Shown: positions 33,372-42,047 of the stretch, piece by piece
Numbering within the stretch: the first letter of the stretch is position 1
Layout: every line of letters begins with the position of its first letter
Assembly (NCBI GenBank): GCA_023390655.1
Contig: JAEWCL010000006.1
Location: forward strand, 1 to 64,000
Source of the DNA: Bacillota bacterium
GTDB lineage: Bacteria > Bacillota > Clostridia > Christensenellales > CAG-138
Length of the DNA stretch: 64,000 nucleotides
Reading direction: 5' to 3'
Notes under the pieces: generated by a model
Told to the model about the DNA's origin: nothing
The model's input: only the letters and a program-made list of their open reading frames with translations
Databases searched by the model: none
Program-made: the position numbers and the translations under genes

Positions 33372-34558
33372 TTGATTAGCGTAGGGATCGACGTATCAAA
33401 AGAAAAAAGTACCGTATGTATTCTTAAACCATATGGCCAGGTGATAGCCTCCCCATATGAAATTGTACACTTCGAGTCAGATATCAAACGGTTGGTGGAG
33501 CGTATTTACGCACTGGATGGTGAGGTAAAGGTGGTCATGGAGGCGACGGGCGGGTATCATCTTCCTTTGGTCTCCAGCTTAAAACAAGCCGGGGTATTTG
33601 TCAGTGTCATCAATCCGCTTATTATGAAGAAATATGCCGCAACCTCCCTCCGAAAAGGCAAAACCGACAAGCTCGATTCTATACGGATCGCAAACTTTGG
33701 AATAGACAACTGGTTCAAGCTGATCGATTATTCTTTGCCTGAAGAGGTATATGCAGAATTGAAAATGCTGGGACGCCAGTATTCGCACTATATGTCGGTA
33801 AAAGTGCAAAGCCCCCTTGCATTAACGGATCTCCTGGATCGAACTATGCCTGGCATTAAGGGTTTGATCAACGTAAAGCGGTCAGATGAGCCGACCAAGA
33901 ATAAGCTCTGTGATTTCGTGGAGGAATATTGGCATTACGATAATATCAGAAGCATAAGCGAAGCGTGCTTCGTAGAAGGGTATTGTCAGTGGGCAAAAAG
34001 AAAAGGGTACCGTCCCAACCAAACGAAGGCGAAATCAATCTACGCGATGGCCTGTAACGGAATTCCCACATCATCCTCCAAAGCATCCTCTACAAAACTC
34101 CTTGTACTAGAAGCAATCAAAATACTTCAAGAGATAAATCGAACCAGATGCAGGCACTTGCGTCCACGTTGCCTGAATATGAAGTCGTAAGTGCAATGAA
34201 CGGTGTTGGAAAAGTTCTGACTCCCAGACTTATTGCGGAAATAGGCGATGTACGCCGCTTCCATAGCGGGAGCGCGCTGGTAGCGTTTGCTGGTATTGAT
34301 TCTCCGCCATATCAATCTGGAGGATTTACAGGAACACAACGAAGGATTTCGAAACGTGGTTCCGCTTTACTACGCAAAACCGGATATGAAGTGATAAAAT
34401 GCCTCAAAACATCAAAACCTTCTCAGGATGCATCTGTCTATCTCTACTTAGTGAAGAAGGAGAAGGAAGGGAAACCGAAAAGGGTTGCCAAAATCGCCGC
34501 GCTTAATAAGTTCCTGCGAATTTACTACGCGCGCGTGAAGGAGATATATGGTGACTGA
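33372..34558 (+). pseudogene. IS110-family transposase, interrupted by one frameshift
   Basis: The first part (33372 to about 34146, TTG start after GGAGG) carries the RuvC-like DEDD residues: D7 in GIDVSK, E57 in VVMEATGGYH, and D99 and D102 in KTDKLDS. The second part (from about 34148) continues in another frame with LPEYEVVSAMNGVGKV, the catalytic-serine segment QSGGFTG and SKRGSALLRKTGYE of the Transposase_20 domain. The protein reads perfectly across if one base is added near ACCAGATG at 34143-34150, so a single-base deletion, or a sequencing error, has split an otherwise complete gene. A programmed frameshift is unlikely because no slippery sequence is seen. Confidence 0.85.
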
Positions 34559-34738
34559 CATATATATTGCTTTACTTTCCGTGGGTATGTAGATATATTC
34601 TAAGGATATAGTGGATTATAACCTAGGCCATTATTCGGCTTCCCATTTTATTCATCACCGGCGCTAGCGATTAAGTGAACTTCACTATCATGTTTAGTGC
34701 GGTATCCAGACTTCCTATGATCCAAGGAGAGATAATAA

Positions 34739-35278
34739 GTGAATGTGTGTATAATTTCGTTCAGTTCAAGGGCAAATGGCAACTGCGCTCAAATTTCCAA
34801 ATACATTTTGAGCAGCTTTGATGATTCGGCTGAACTGTATTGCTTTTCGGACTTTTTAGTTTTGCCATGTGGCATATGCGATTATGAATGCTTTAATAAT
34901 AGACTTTACTGCCCAAAAGCGGATGATATGGAGAATATTTTGCTTGAGGCTGTTTCCAAATGTGACTTGGCCTACTTTGTTGTCCCAAACTACAGCGATT
35001 ATCCATGCGCAAACTATTTTATTTTCCGTGAAAGAAGCCAGTATTATTTCCGGAATCGCCCTGATGAACTGTCGGCATATGAAAAAACACCAAAGAAATT
35101 TATTGTCGTAAGCAACACAGAGCAAAAGAATTTCAGCAAAATATTTTCTTATGAAGTTGAGGGGCAGCCAAACATTTTATTTTTGAGATCTAAAGACTTT
35201 GGGAAAAAGAGCATAGAAGGGAATCTTCTTTCTTCGGATAAGGCCAAAAACGCAATTGCCGAATTCATTTCAAAGTAG
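34739..35278 (+). CDS. Flavodoxin-like NAD(P)H-dependent oxidoreductase with a cysteine cluster
   Basis: A 179-residue protein of the NADPH-dependent FMN reductase / iron-sulfur-flavoprotein type. The N-terminal FSSRANGNCAQISKYI is the FMN-phosphate loop (SxRxNGN). CGICDYECFNNRLYC (about residues 48-62) gives the spacing C-x2-C-x3-C-x6-C, close to the 4Fe-4S motif of iron-sulfur flavoproteins. The GTG start at 34739 has AAGGAGA 8 nt upstream. The gene is A/T-rich with short A/T-ending codons, unlike its neighbours, and directly follows the IS element, so it was probably acquired. Its electron donor is unknown. Confidence 0.75.
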   Translation: MNVCIISFSSRANGNCAQISKYILSSFDDSAELYCFSDFLVLPCGICDYECFNNRLYCPKADDMENILLEAVSKCDLAYFVVPNYSDYPCANYFIFRERSQYYFRNRPDELSAYEKTPKKFIVVSNTEQKNFSKIFSYEVEGQPNILFLRSKDFGKKSIEGNLLSSDKAKNAIAEFISK

Positions 35279-35461
35279 ATATAACACCTTTATATTTGCC
35301 TGAAGAGAGCCGAATACAATTCCTGATAGAAATCGCTAACACTTGACCGCTATGGCGGAAAATTTACCCTTTCTGATACTATGGCTTTGTGCATGGGAAG
35401 AAAACCATAACCACTTTTACTCCGCAGTACGAGCATAACAGGAATTTAATTACGATTACAT

Positions 35462-35498
35462 TAGGCCGACCACAGAACGCTGGTGGCCTATTTTATTT
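35462..35498 (+). terminator. Intrinsic terminator
   Basis: TAGGCC, bulged G, ACCA (35462-35472) pair with TGGTGGCCTA (35481-35490), followed by TTTTATTT. It is the likely end of the flavodoxin-like transcript. Confidence 0.65.
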
Positions 35499-35569
35499 CA
35501 GCACAAATCAAATCTTATTAGCTTTAATCTGCTAAGAAGCTATTGACTTCTCTTAGCAGGTTTTCATAC

Positions 35570-35656
35570 CCTTTCCCCGTTAGCCTTTCCCCGTTAGCCT
35601 TTCCCCCTTACCCTTTCACCGTTAGCCTTTCACCGTTAGCCCTTTCCCCTTACCCT
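35570..35656 (-). repeat. Tandem repeat of a 14-nt unit, about six copies
   Basis: Units alternate between CCTTTCCCCGTTAG, CCTTTCACCGTTAG and CCTTTCCCCCTTAC. The array ends exactly at the stop codon of the AraC-type gene (TAA at 35660-35658, minus strand). It is not a CRISPR array: units are contiguous, with no spacers. Confidence 0.8.
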
Positions 35657-35657
35657 G

Positions 35658-36542
35658 TTACGGCCGGTACCAGCTTTGACGGTAGGCGTTGGGCGTAATG
35701 CCCTCGTGCTTTTTAAACAGGTTGATAAAGTGGCTCGGGTTCTCCACACCCACCTCGCTTGCGATTTCCGCAACGGAGCGGTTGCTGGTGCGCAAATACT
35801 CCTTGGCATGGTTCAGGCGGGATAAAATCAGATACTCGTTCGGGGTAAAGCCGGTATGCCGTTTGAAGAGCTTCTGAAAGTAATACTTGTTGATGGAATA
35901 GCGCTTTGCAAGATCGTCAAGCGTGATGCGCTCGTTATAATGGTCCAGCAAATACGCGCGCGCCTGCTGCACGCAGTCCGGCACGCCGGAGAACGCGCGT
36001 TCCGTCAGCGCCGCGCTGATGCACTCCACCATGATGACGGTCAGCAAGCCGGAGGCCCGGATATCGGACGAAACGCTGTTTTCACCCGAGCGGTACAGGG
36101 AGATCAGCGAGCGGATGGCGGCGGTGACGCCGTTTGCCGGGGGCAGGGTGGCGACGGGGCTGCCGTTGTTTTGCTGCAAAAACAGCTCATAATACTTTGC
36201 GCTCGTCGCGCCGTAAAAGTGCACCCACAACACCCGCCATTCCTTTGTCCGCGGGGAGGTGTAGTAGTGCTGCGGCTTTGTGCAATCGATCCAGAAAATC
36301 TGGTTGGGTTCAATAACGTATTTTTCATCGTTGTATTCCAATACGCCTTCGCCGCTCAAAGTGCATTTAATTAAGAAGGAGGAAAGATCCTCCCGCTTGG
36401 TATAGTAGCGGTCGTGGGCAATAAAATCGCCCAACTCCTGTACATAGGCAACTGAACCCTTGATGGCGGTACCGGGCGTTACGGTGAGCCAGACCGATTC
36501 CGGATCCAAGTCCAATTGATAGCTGAGTTTGACGTCAGGCAT
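35658..36542 (-). CDS. AraC-family transcriptional regulator (probable rhamnose activator)
   Basis: A 294-residue regulator with an N-terminal cupin-like sensor domain (about 10-160, with FIAHDRYYTKREDLSSFLI and IEPNQIFWID) and a C-terminal double helix-turn-helix (about 190-290, ITLDDLAKRYSINKYYFQKLFKRHTG and VAEIASEVGVENPSHFINLFKK). It is divergent from rhaM-rhaA and the rhamnose importer, as RhaR/RhaS-type activators often are, so control of that operon by L-rhamnose is likely. The 3' end abuts a tandem repeat. Confidence 0.88.
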   Translation of the reverse strand: MPDVKLSYQLDLDPESVWLTVTPGTAIKGSVAYVQELGDFIAHDRYYTKREDLSSFLIKCTLSGEGVLEYNDEKYVIEPNQIFWIDCTKPQHYYTSPRTKEWRVLWVHFYGATSAKYYELFLQQNNGSPVATLPPANGVTAAIRSLISLYRSGENSVSSDIRASGLLTVIMVECISAALTERAFSGVPDCVQQARAYLLDHYNERITLDDLAKRYSINKYYFQKLFKRHTGFTPNEYLILSRLNHAKEYLRTSNRSVAEIASEVGVENPSHFINLFKKHEGITPNAYRQSWYRP

Positions 36543-36804
36543 GTCGGCGCTCCTTTGTCAACATACTGTGATAAATACACAACATAGGGGGATGAAATTG
36601 TCCTGTGGTAACAGTATAATCATTATAAAGAAGCTTCAAAGAGGATGCAACATCGTATTAGAATGCTCGGTTTTCAGGGCATCATCTTGATCGGTATGGG
36701 CGGGAGACAATCCCGGGTTCAAAATGCAGGGTGTAAAACAATTCCATAGGTCTATGCGCGGCAGTATGACAAGATAATGTTGCGATGAAAAAGGAGCGTG
36801 CTTT

Positions 36805-37119
36805 ATGGAACGTTTCGCATGGAAAGCGCGGGTGCTTCCCGGCAAACTTGATGAATATATCCGTCGCCATGATGAAATCTGGCCGGAAATGACGAAGGTG
36901 CTCAATGACGCCGGGATACGCAATTATACCATATGGACAACCGGCGAGGAACTTTTTGGATATTATGAATGCGACAGCGTGGAATATGCCGCGAAAGTTC
37001 AGGCGACAAGTCCCATTGTGGGCAAATGGAACGCGTATATGAAGGAAGTCATGGTCATGGAAATTGATCCGGCGACCGGCACCGCAGTGCAATTGAAGCA
37101 GGTGTTTTTCCACGGCTGA
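36805..37119 (+). CDS. rhaM: L-rhamnose mutarotase
   Basis: A 104-residue enzyme that interconverts alpha and beta anomers of L-rhamnose. The family sequence is clear: RFAWKARVLPGKLDEYIRRH, HDEIWPEM, IRNYTIWTTGEELFGYYE, with the conserved His and Tyr residues in order and the normal length. An AAGGAGCG site precedes the ATG by 8 nt. It is the first gene of the rhamnose operon, 33 nt before rhaA. Confidence 0.93.
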   Translation: MERFAWKARVLPGKLDEYIRRHDEIWPEMTKVLNDAGIRNYTIWTTGEELFGYYECDSVEYAAKVQATSPIVGKWNAYMKEVMVMEIDPATGTAVQLKQVFFHG

Positions 37120-37152
37120 CTTTTTTGAAAGGGTTTAAGGAAAGGGAAGTTT

Positions 37153-38412
37153 ATGAACGAGAATAGAATACTCCAGGGTTTTGCGTACGCAAAGGAGCAA
37201 TATGCGGCGCAAGGCGTTGATGTTGACGCCGCAATTTTGCGCGCAGACGCCGTTCCGGTCTCCATGCACTGCTGGCAGGGGGACGACGTCATCGGATTTG
37301 ACGGCGTAGGGGAACTGACAGGCGGCATCGCCACCACCGGCAATTACCCCGGCCGCGCACGGACGCCCGAAGAGCTTCGCCTGGATATCGACACTGCACT
37401 GGCCTTTATCCCGGGCGAAACCAAATTGAACATGCACGCCTGCTACGCCGAAAAAGGCGGCAGGCAGGTGGATAGGGACGCCTACACCATCGCGGAGTTC
37501 CAGAACTGGGTGGACTGGGCGAAGGAACGGGACATGGGGCTCGATTTTAACCCCACATTCTTCTCCCATCCGAAGATGGACGGCGACTTCTCCCTTGCAA
37601 GCCGCGATGAGAGCATCAGGCGCTTCTGGATAGAGCACGGCAAACGCTGCCGCGAAATCGGCTACGAAATGGCAAAGCAGCTGGGCAAAGCCTGCGCCGT
37701 CAACTACTGGATGCCGGACGGCTATAAGGATGTCTGCTCCGATACGCTGGCCCCGCGTACCATCATGACGGCATCCCTGGATGAGATTTTTGCAGCGCCT
37801 ATTGACGAAACGATGGCGCCATGCGCCATCGAGAGCAAGCTCTTTGGCATGGGGGTGGAAAGCTACACCGTTGCGAGCCATGAATATGCGCTTTCTTATG
37901 CGCTCACCCGCAACAAGCTGTATACGCTTGACGCGGGGCATTTCCACCCGACGGAAGTGATCAGCGCAAAGATTTCCGCCGTGCTGAGCTTTATGGATCA
38001 GATATTGCTCCATGTCAGCCGCGGCGTACGCTGGGACAGCGATCATGTCATCGTATTTGACGACGAGCTGCAGCGCATCATGGACGAAATTCTCTTAAAC
38101 GGCTATGAACGGCGCGTATGCATCGGTCTTGACTATTTCGACGCATCCATCAACCGCATCATGGCGTGGGCCGTGGGCATGCGCAACGCAAGAAAAGCGA
38201 TCCTGAACGCAGCGCTTGCCCCCATCGATGCGATCCGCAAGGCGGAGACACAGGGCGATTACACAACACGCCTTGCGTTGCAGGAAGAACGAAAGACGCT
38301 GCCTCTTGGCGCGGTGTGGGACTATTATTGCATGACCCGCGGCAAGTCCGTGGGCGAGGACATGATCCAAAAGATCGGCGCTTACGAGCGCGAGGTGCTC
38401 GCAAAACGCTAA
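37153..38412 (+). CDS. rhaA: L-rhamnose isomerase
   Basis: A 419-residue TIM-barrel isomerase converting L-rhamnose to L-rhamnulose with a divalent metal. Diagnostic segments are VPVSMHCWQGDDV (about 34-46), TGGIATTGNYPGRA, KLNMHACYAE, GLDFNPTFFSHP, YWMPDG and TLDAGHFHPTEV. The length and all segments match RhaA. It lies between rhaM and the importer genes and is translated from an ATG preceded by a GGAA-rich site. Confidence 0.95.
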   Translation: MNENRILQGFAYAKEQYAAQGVDVDAAILRADAVPVSMHCWQGDDVIGFDGVGELTGGIATTGNYPGRARTPEELRLDIDTALAFIPGETKLNMHACYAEKGGRQVDRDAYTIAEFQNWVDWAKERDMGLDFNPTFFSHPKMDGDFSLASRDESIRRFWIEHGKRCREIGYEMAKQLGKACAVNYWMPDGYKDVCSDTLAPRTIMTASLDEIFAAPIDETMAPCAIESKLFGMGVESYTVASHEYALSYALTRNKLYTLDAGHFHPTEVISAKISAVLSFMDQILLHVSRGVRWDSDHVIVFDDELQRIMDEILLNGYERRVCIGLDYFDASINRIMAWAVGMRNARKAILNAALAPIDAIRKAETQGDYTTRLALQEERKTLPLGAVWDYYCMTRGKSVGEDMIQKIGAYEREVLAKR

Positions 38413-38439
38413 GCGTTTTGTGTAGAACAGGAGGCAAAC

Positions 38440-39972
38440 ATGGAATACCTGCTGGAACTGCAGGGGATCTCAAAAACGTTTCCGGGCGTGAAGGCGCTGG
38501 ACGATGTCCATTTCCGCCTGCAGTCCGGAGAAGTGCACGCGCTCATGGGGGAAAACGGCGCGGGGAAATCCACATTCATTAAGGTGATTACAGGCGTACA
38601 TAGGCCGGACTGCGGCAATATCATACTCGACGGCAAGACGGTTTCCTTTCACGACCCCAAGGAAGCGACGGCGCTGGGCATCGCCGCGATTTACCAGCAT
38701 GTGACCTGTTATCCGGACCTTTCCGTGACGGAAAACATCTTCGTGGGCCATGAGCTCACCCACCCGAAGACCAAGCGCATCGACTGGAAGCAGATGCATA
38801 GCCTGGCGGAAGGGTTTTTAAAGCAGCTTGGCTCGGATATCGACCCGCGTACCATCATGGGCGAACTTTCCGTTGCGCAGCAGCAGATCGTGGAGATCGC
38901 AAAGGCGCTTTCCATCAACGCACGCATCATCATCATGGACGAACCGACGGCGGCGCTCACCAAGCGCGAAAGCGAGGAGCTCTACCGTATCACATTGCAG
39001 TTGAAATCCGAAGGCAAGGGCATCATCTTCATCTCCCACCGCTTTGAGGATATGTACCGGGTCGCAGACCGTGTGACGGTATTCCGGGATTCCAAGTACA
39101 TCGGCGACTGGGAAGTCAATGAGATCAGCAATGAGAAGCTTATCTATGCCATGGTGGGCCGCGAATTAAAGCAGATGTACCCGCCTAAAGTCAATGAGGT
39201 CGGGGGAGAACTTCTGCGCGTAGAAGGCCTACATAAGACGGGTTATTTTGCGGATATCGATTTTGATGTGCGCGCGGGCGAGATCGTGGCCATTTCCGGC
39301 CTCGTCGGCGCCGGGCGCAGCGAAGTGTGCGAGGCGATCTTCGGTTACTGGCCGTATGACGCCGGGCGCATCTATTTAGAAGGCAAAGAGGTTAAGATCA
39401 AATCCCCCCGCCACGCCATGGACCTTGGCATCGGGTACTTGCCCGAGGACAGGCAGAAGCAGGGGCTGATTTTAGACTGGTCCATCGGCAAGAACATTAC
39501 GCTGGGAACGCTCAGGCAGCATTCCACGAACGGCATCTTAAGCATCAAGCGCGAAGAGGAAACGGCAAACCGTCTAAGCAAGCTCGTGCATGTCAAGGCG
39601 CAGGGCATTGAGGACCTCGCAAGCTCGCTTTCGGGCGGCAACCAGCAGAAAGTCATTGTGGCAAAGCTCTTGGCGTCGGAGCTGAAGGTCATTTTGCTTG
39701 ACGAGCCGACAAAGGGTGTGGACGTCGGCGCAAAATACGCCATTTACGAAATCATGCGCGAATTGAGCGCGCGGGGCATCGGCATCATCATGATCTCCTC
39801 CGAAATGCCGGAGGTGCTGGGCATGAGCGACCGCGTCGTGGTCATGCGCGAGGGCAGGGTGACCTGTACCCTGAAAACCGGCGAGACCACGCAGGAAGCC
39901 ATACTCGAAGCGGCCATGGTGGCTCCCGGCAAACGGGACAAGGCCGTTTCAGGGAGGGAAGCGATCGTATGA
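38440..39972 (+). CDS. Rhamnose-type sugar ABC transporter ATP-binding protein (two ABC domains)
   Basis: A 510-residue tandem ATPase of the RbsA/XylG/RhaT(ABC) group. The first domain has GENGAGKST (about 36-44), LSVAQQQIVEIAKA and IIIMDEPTAALT. The second has GLVGAGRSE, LSGGNQQKVIVAK and ILLDEPTKGVDVGAK. Its position after rhaA and before two permease genes identifies it as the motor of the rhamnose importer. An AGGAGG site precedes the ATG, and the stop overlaps the next start in ATGA. Confidence 0.92.
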   Translation: MEYLLELQGISKTFPGVKALDDVHFRLQSGEVHALMGENGAGKSTFIKVITGVHRPDCGNIILDGKTVSFHDPKEATALGIAAIYQHVTCYPDLSVTENIFVGHELTHPKTKRIDWKQMHSLAEGFLKQLGSDIDPRTIMGELSVAQQQIVEIAKALSINARIIIMDEPTAALTKRESEELYRITLQLKSEGKGIIFISHRFEDMYRVADRVTVFRDSKYIGDWEVNEISNEKLIYAMVGRELKQMYPPKVNEVGGELLRVEGLHKTGYFADIDFDVRAGEIVAISGLVGAGRSEVCEAIFGYWPYDAGRIYLEGKEVKIKSPRHAMDLGIGYLPEDRQKQGLILDWSIGKNITLGTLRQHSTNGILSIKREEETANRLSKLVHVKAQGIEDLASSLSGGNQQKVIVAKLLASELKVILLDEPTKGVDVGAKYAIYEIMRELSARGIGIIMISSEMPEVLGMSDRVVVMREGRVTCTLKTGETTQEAILEAAMVAPGKRDKAVSGREAIV

Positions 39973-40964
39973 ACGAAACCAAGCAGAAAAAAAGAGGGTT
40001 AGGAAGCTTCCGCGAGCTGGGGCTGGTGGTGTTTATCGTTGCCCTGTGCCTGATCGTGCAGGTTTTAAACCCCAGCTTTTTAACGCCGAAAAATATAGAC
40101 AACCTTCTGACCAATACGGCCATTATCATCATACTCTCCATCGGCATGATGGTGGTTATCCTGACGGAGGGTATCGACCTTTCCATAGGCGCTACCATTG
40201 CGTTAACGGGTATGGTCGTGGCGCTGCACATCAAAAACGTGCCTACTTTGAGCCCCGTTGTTGCGGTGCTTGAGGGCATTGTCGCGGGCATCGCCTGCGG
40301 CGCGATTGTCGGCGTGCTGGTGGCAAAGGTCAACGTGCTGCCCATCATCGCTTCGCTTGGCATGTGCTATGTGTACCGGGGCGCGGTATTCCTCATTTCT
40401 GGCGGACAGTGGGTCAGCGCGCACCAGATGAGCGTTCAGTTTAAGGGAATGGCGACAGGCAGCCTGTTTGGCGTGAACAACCTTGTGCTGGTTGCGCTTG
40501 TGGTATTTTTGATTGCGGTCTACTTCCTAGGGTATACGCGTACGGGCCGCAGGTTCTATGCGGTCGGCTCCAATGTGGAGGCGGCGCGCATCTCCGGTAT
40601 CAACGCAAGCTCCACAAAATGGCTTGCCTACACCATCATGGGCGGTCTTGCGGGCTTAGCCGGCGTGCTGTGGGTCTCTAAATTCGCTTCCGCACAGCCC
40701 GATACCGCAACGGGGTATGAAGTCAACATCATCGCGGCGTGCGTCATTGGCGGCGTGTCCATCTCGGGTGGAAGCGGCAAGGCCATCGGCGTGCTGCTGG
40801 GCTCGCTTCTTATCGGCATCATCAATAACGCTTTGCCGCTCATCAACATTTCGGAATTTTCCAAGAACGCCATTCAGGGCACCATCATACTCGGCGCCGT
40901 CATACTCAACACCCTCGTCAAACGCAGGGCGGAATGGCAAACCCTTGTAAGGAGGAAGCTCTAA
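39969..40964 (+). CDS. Rhamnose-type ABC transporter permease 1
   Basis: A 331-residue RbsC-family permease with about ten hydrophobic segments. Typical blocks are EGIDLSIGATIALTGMVVA, VLVAKVNVLPIIASLGMCY and the C-terminal IIAACVIGGVSISGGSGKAIG. Its start overlaps the ATPase stop (ATGA) and its stop overlaps the start of permease 2 (TAATG), so translation is tightly coupled. The two permeases probably form a heterodimer. Confidence 0.92.
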   Translation: MNETKQKKRGLGSFRELGLVVFIVALCLIVQVLNPSFLTPKNIDNLLTNTAIIIILSIGMMVVILTEGIDLSIGATIALTGMVVALHIKNVPTLSPVVAVLEGIVAGIACGAIVGVLVAKVNVLPIIASLGMCYVYRGAVFLISGGQWVSAHQMSVQFKGMATGSLFGVNNLVLVALVVFLIAVYFLGYTRTGRRFYAVGSNVEAARISGINASSTKWLAYTIMGGLAGLAGVLWVSKFASAQPDTATGYEVNIIAACVIGGVSISGGSGKAIGVLLGSLLIGIINNALPLINISEFSKNAIQGTIILGAVILNTLVKRRAEWQTLVRRKL

Positions 40965-41980
40965 TGGAACACAAAGCGTCCGGCTCTCTCTCGCTCAATA
41001 AGAGCGTATTCCGCAGCTATGGCTGGGAATGGATGCTCTTGGGCATCTTCGTGATCATCAACGTTATGAATGCGCTGATTTCGCCCTACTACCAGCTTGG
41101 ACAGATGCTCGATGCCACAAACGCATTCCTCGACAAAGGCTTTTTAGCGATGTCCATGGCGTTCATCATCGTCACAGGATACATCGATATCTCGGTTGCC
41201 TCCACCGTTGCGCTCTCTTCCGTCGTCATGGCGGTCTCCTATAATGCAGGCGTACCGATGGGCCTCGCGGTCATCATCTGCCTGTTGACCGGCGCATTGT
41301 GCGGTGCGTTCAACGGGTTCCTGCTCAACAAATTCAAAGAGCTTGCGCCCATGATCGTCACACTTGCCACGCAGATCATCTACCGCGGCATTGCGCTCAT
41401 CATCCTGGAGGACAAAGCCTCCGGCAACTTCCCGGACTGGTTTGATTTTCTGGGTTGGGGCATGATTGGGCCTTTCCCATGCATGCTGGTTGTATTTGTG
41501 GCGATCTTCGCAATCTTCGCGTTCGTCATGCACAAAACCAACTATGGCCGCATGCTCTACGCTGTCGGCAAAAATAAAGTCACCTGCCGGTTCTCGGGCA
41601 TCAACGTGGACCGCGTGGTATTCATCAACTTCCTGCTCAACGGCCTCATGGCGGGCATTACCGCGCTGTTCTTAACCAGCCGCATGGGCTCCACGCGTCC
41701 CAATATCGCCATCGCGTATGAAATGGACGTTATCGCCATGGTAGTCTTGGGCGGCGTTTCCACGGCGGGCGGCAAGGGCAGGATGGGCGGCGTGCTCATC
41801 TCCATCTTCATCGTCGGCCTCATCCGCTACGGCCTCGGGCTCATCAACATCAACGCCCAGGTGCTTATGATGGTCGTGGGCGGCCTCTTGGTGCTGGCGG
41901 TGGCGCTCCCCGAACTGCTGCAGGGGTATAAGCGCAGGCAGCACGTGAAAAACGTAGAACGTGCGCTCAAATCCGAATAA
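40964..41980 (+). CDS. Rhamnose-type ABC transporter permease 2
   Basis: A 338-residue RbsC-family permease, diverged from its partner. It has VTGYIDISVASTVALSSVVMA, GAFNGFLLNKFKELAPMIVTL and MDVIAMVVLGGVSTAGGKGRM. I chose the ATG at 40964 because AGGAGG lies 9 nt before it and it overlaps the previous stop (TAATG). It is followed by a small hairpin and the binding-protein gene. Confidence 0.92.
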   Translation: MEHKASGSLSLNKSVFRSYGWEWMLLGIFVIINVMNALISPYYQLGQMLDATNAFLDKGFLAMSMAFIIVTGYIDISVASTVALSSVVMAVSYNAGVPMGLAVIICLLTGALCGAFNGFLLNKFKELAPMIVTLATQIIYRGIALIILEDKASGNFPDWFDFLGWGMIGPFPCMLVVFVAIFAIFAFVMHKTNYGRMLYAVGKNKVTCRFSGINVDRVVFINFLLNGLMAGITALFLTSRMGSTRPNIAIAYEMDVIAMVVLGGVSTAGGKGRMGGVLISIFIVGLIRYGLGLININAQVLMMVVGGLLVLAVALPELLQGYKRRQHVKNVERALKSE

Positions 41981-42005
41981 GGCAAACTGAATTGGAACTT
42001 TGGTT

Positions 42006-42022
42006 TCATGCCATAGGCATGA
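42006..42022 (+). other. Intercistronic hairpin before the binding-protein gene
   Basis: TCATGCC, ATA, GGCATGA is a perfect 7-bp hairpin in the 67-nt spacer before the solute-binding gene. Hairpins at this place often stabilise the binding-protein part of an ABC mRNA; here that is inference. Confidence 0.45.
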
Positions 42023-42047
42023 TAAATAACATCAGGAGGAAACATTC

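Larger units (their letters stand above)
33115..34558 (+). mobile_element. IS110-family insertion sequence (defective transposase; ends approximate)
   Basis: The element comprises a structured left end (33121-33325), a frameshifted IS110 transposase (33372-34558) and a short right end that I cannot delimit; it lies somewhere after 34558 and before the gene at 34739. IS110 elements lack terminal inverted repeats, and none are seen. The insertion lies next to the terminator stem at 33093-33113. Base composition is clearly more A/T-rich than the flanking genes. Confidence 0.7.
35279..35657. other. 379-nt spacer with two hairpins and a tandem repeat
   Basis: I see no gene. It contains a terminator at 35462-35498, a hairpin at 35529-35559 (CTGCTAAG/CTTAGCAG) that may terminate from either side, and the 14-nt tandem repeat from 35570 to 35656. 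Confidence 0.6.

Noticed and set aside
35570..35656. CRISPR array
   Set aside because: The repeats are contiguous 14-nt units without unique spacers and there are no cas genes.
36700..36735. tRNA-like T-arm (CCCGGGTTCAAAATGC)
   Set aside because: The last conserved C of the T-loop is missing, and no acceptor or anticodon arm can be formed around it.
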